A stretch of DNA of 64,000 nt from Chamaecyparis obtusa. Taxonomy: Eukaryota; Streptophyta; Pinopsida; Cupressales; Cupressaceae. The notes below the pieces were generated by a model. The model was not told the origin of the DNA, made no database searches, and saw nothing but the letters and a program-made list of their open reading frames with translations. How positions within the stretch are numbered: position 1 is the stretch's first letter; each line of letters starts with the position of its first letter. The translations under genes and the position numbers were made by a program. The stretch spans positions 685,001 through 749,000 of the forward strand of contig BSBK01002801.1 in NCBI GenBank assembly GCA_027943335.1. Reading direction: 5' to 3'. Of this stretch, positions 61,653-64,000 are shown in pieces.

Positions 61653-62703
61653 TGTTAGGATTAGGTAATACTGAGAGGGGGGTGAATCAATATTACTAAA
61701 CTTTGATTTACACTTTAACCAATTGTAAATAAACCATAACACTGCTAAAATGAAAAGAACAATAAAACATAACACATAACTCATGACACCATGATTTTTT
61801 CTTGAGGAAACCCTGGCCAAGAGAAAACCCCAGTGGGGATGGTACCCACAACTATGCACTAAAATATTGTATCCATGTTAGGAGATCTAGCCCTGTTAGG
61901 AGCTGATGATTACATAGTAAAATTCCTTATTAAAGGATTACAAAACCCTATTAGGGGTATACAAAACACTTGGTTAAAGGTGGTGAGCAAACAACTCTTA
62001 CAATAAAAAAATATTACAAAGAGTTCTCCAAAATGTGAACAATACAAGCACTTATCTTGCTTAGGTAGTTCCAGTTAAAGCTCTATCTCTTACTGATCTC
62101 ACATTTGATCTTTGCTTTCAAATTCACAACTTTTCTTCTTCATGATAATCACAATACACACCGCTTTCATAAAAGCACTCTATACTTATACAAAAACTTC
62201 TTATCCAGTCGGCTTCACAAATACCATACAAAATAAAATAATTAATTATGTAAAGGGTAAGTATGAAGTCGACGATCACATATCACCAAAGAGTCGACAA
62301 TATACTCCAGTCACCTAACTTACCATGTTACCATACCAAGTAACCTTAGTGCAATCACCGCAACTGCTCATATGCCCTATTATACTAATTTTACTATCTT
62401 CACATACCTTCCGAACACTGTATCTTACTTATCTGATCACCAAAACTTATGCACTCTTAACTGAAGCATATACATATACTAAAATACCATATGTTAACTT
62501 CACAAGCCATAATTCCTTATAAATATTCATCGCTGACTAAAATTGTAACATTGTACCCTGTTACCCTGATTCTGGACTTAGTCATTTTTATGACTGTGAC
62601 TCCAGTACTGAATCTCTCATCATGCGATCACTCTATCATAAGTGTTTCCATAAATGACAACCCTCAAGTGATCCCTAGTGCCCCAAAACATCACTTGCCA
62701 ACA
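61653..62703 (-). repeat. 5' LTR (right copy) of the pol-less element
   Basis: 1051 bases with TGTTAGGATTAGG at the left edge and CACTTGCCAACA at the right edge, matching 55523-56582. It carries only six Gs at the site of the partner's long G run. Confidence 0.9.
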
Positions 62704-63029
62704 TGAAATAGTTAATTAGACACTTATCTAAAAACCTTCAAAAGAGAGAAACTGATCATTAATATTTGAAATAGAGTTTATATAGAATTTAAATGGACTT
62801 AAACTTTTTCTATTAAAATTTTTGCCCATTCTATTGAGTCCTTCATGATTAAGCACACTTGAGTAGGAGTAGTACTAGGATCACCTAAATGTAATGAGTG
62901 CTAACTCCATGTTCCAACATAGCTGCTTAAGTGCAATTTCTACTTAATTTTAAACAACTGGAATGTTCCCATACAATTTTTTTACTATAGGGAATGGATG
63001 AATCAGAATCTTTCCCTATTTCAATTGTT
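62704..63029. other. Unassigned flank of the pol-less element
   Basis: About 326 bases, AT-rich, with no gene or repeat boundary recognised beyond the LTR end at 62703. Confidence 0.4.
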
Positions 63030-63411
63030 GCTTAAAAATTGAAAAAAAACTTAAAAAGAAAGGGTGTTGGATATAAGTAGAAACTGCTTACTGAGAAAAG
63101 AATGACATGTGGCTCCATAATTTGTTTCCCCTTTTTCATTTGTCTCCATTTTTTCCTCTAAATCTTATTTGAAAAATTATTATTAAAGATTTTTGTTTAA
63201 AACTATAATTTTAGATTACTGCTTAAAAATTGAAAATAAAATTTGAAAAAAAGGGGTGTTGGAAATAACTAGCAATTTCTTATTGAGAAGAATAACATGT
63301 GGTTCGACAATTTGTTTCCTCTTTTTAATTTTTCTCCAATTTTTCCTCCAAATCTTATTTGAAAAATTATTATTAAAGATTTTTGTTTAAAACTAGAATT
63401 TTAGAATACTA
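63030..63411. repeat. Tandem duplication, 191-bp period, two units
   Basis: GCTTAAAAATTGAAAA begins at 63030 and 63221. Both units share GGGTGTTGGA, ACATGTGG and the stretch CAAATCTTATTTGAAAAATT or close variants. The copies differ at scattered positions and have no coding potential. Confidence 0.85.
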
Positions 63412-64000
63412 CTTATTTATAAGTAGCAAAATTTAACATTCATGGGGCTACTAGCCCCACAAATTGATGCCTTAAATATTGAGCAATGGTTGCTAGCCAA
63501 AATAAGCTAAGAAGTTGCATGGGGACTTGCCCCAAGTTTACCATTCATTCTCATGAGAGATGGGTTCTTTTGAGCTACTAATCATGAAACATGGGTCAAT
63601 GAGTTTGACTCGAAAACTACACAATTAAATCCTAATAGCAATGTCATAATAAGTTTGTCTTATGTTCAAATATCTATGTATCTCTATGTCCTACTACTTG
63701 TGCTTGCTTCTATATGTTCACCCTTACATCCACACTCAGTTTCATATATTCATCCCCACCTCAAGATTATCACTTCCCTACTCAAGTTCATTTCCCTGTG
63801 ACTAAGGACCAATGTGAATGTAAATAAAATTTAAATATTTAAAATTTAATTGCATCTTTATTTTCCCTTTTTTCTAGCTGTTAGGATCCAACTTGTTAAA
63901 TATGTGTGTGCAAAATATTGATATGTCTTGGTAATTTAACAAATTTAATAGACTTATATAGAACGAAGATGCAAAGTAGAAACAAAGAATTTAAACAATA
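63412..64000. other. AT-rich intergenic DNA, no gene seen
   Basis: No open frame with recognisable similarity and no element boundary up to the end of the window. Confidence 0.45.

Larger units (their letters stand above)
55523..62703 (-). mobile_element. LTR retrotransposon without pol (TR-GAG/LARD-like)
   Basis: Direct repeats at 55523-56582 and 61653-62703 have TG...CA ends; the left copy's first T is changed to A. On the minus strand the right LTR is 5', followed by a perfect Met-tRNA primer-binding site (61639-61650). The left LTR is 3' and is preceded by a purine-rich tract (56583-56594). The 5.07-kb interior encodes a coiled coil with CCHC knuckles and then unknown protein, with no protease, RT, RNase H or integrase that I can find. 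Such elements depend on enzymes from others. Flanking bases (GGAAT and TGAAA) do not form a clear duplication. Confidence 0.85.

Overview
This is plant nuclear DNA: AT-rich, gene-poor and built mostly from decayed retroelements. I can support one intact protein-coding gene, an intronless FAD-dependent polyamine oxidase (PAO5-like) on the minus strand at 44355-46046. The bloated repeat load, very long LTRs, a plant mobile domain remnant and an intronless PAO5-type gene fit a gymnosperm, probably a conifer. That is inference; an angiosperm with a large genome is not excluded.

Left part (1-10.6 kb): AT-rich intergenic DNA with a 34-37 bp minisatellite (815-1027), a plant mobile domain pseudogene fragment (about 3270-3860, +) and a TIR element, copy A (9336-10332). 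Next is a chromodomain-type Ty3/Gypsy element (10599-16769, +) with TG...CA LTRs and a GATAA target duplication. Its 5' LTR has lost its last 38 bases, and the primer-binding site and gag start are gone. Its gag-pol frame is interrupted only by three point stops.

Centre-left (16.8-35 kb): a degenerate minus-strand coding unit of unknown family lies at 16775-20135 and appears to resume at 33367-34047. It is split by a 13.2-kb Ty3/Gypsy element (20136-33366, -) with giant LTRs (4360 and 4037 bp), a Met-tRNA-type primer-binding site and a stop-riddled gag-pol. Its two LTRs differ by a retroposed insert, a 44-bp minisatellite and a (TA)68 tract, all apparently gained or lost after insertion.

Centre-right (35-53.6 kb): a decayed LINE (about 35080-39787, +), AT-rich DNA with a 512-bp tandem duplication, the polyamine oxidase gene in a local GC-rich island, a 254/276-bp tandem duplication in its upstream flank, a 180-186 bp tandem repeat, and a second copy of the LINE family in opposite orientation (about 50613-53610, -).

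Right part (53.9-64 kb): TIR element copy B (53918-55241) carries an unusual 25-bp-period array of the palindrome ACTTTCGATCGAAAGT that folds into one larger palindrome. Next to it is a complete LTR element without pol (55523-62703, -): canonical primer-binding site and polypurine tract, a gag-like coiled coil with CCHC knuckles, and about 4 kb of unfamiliar coding sequence. The window ends in AT-rich DNA with a 191-bp tandem repeat.

The best candidates for something undescribed are the palindrome array in element B, the hairpin-ended TIR family itself, and the pol-less LTR element with its large unknown ORF.
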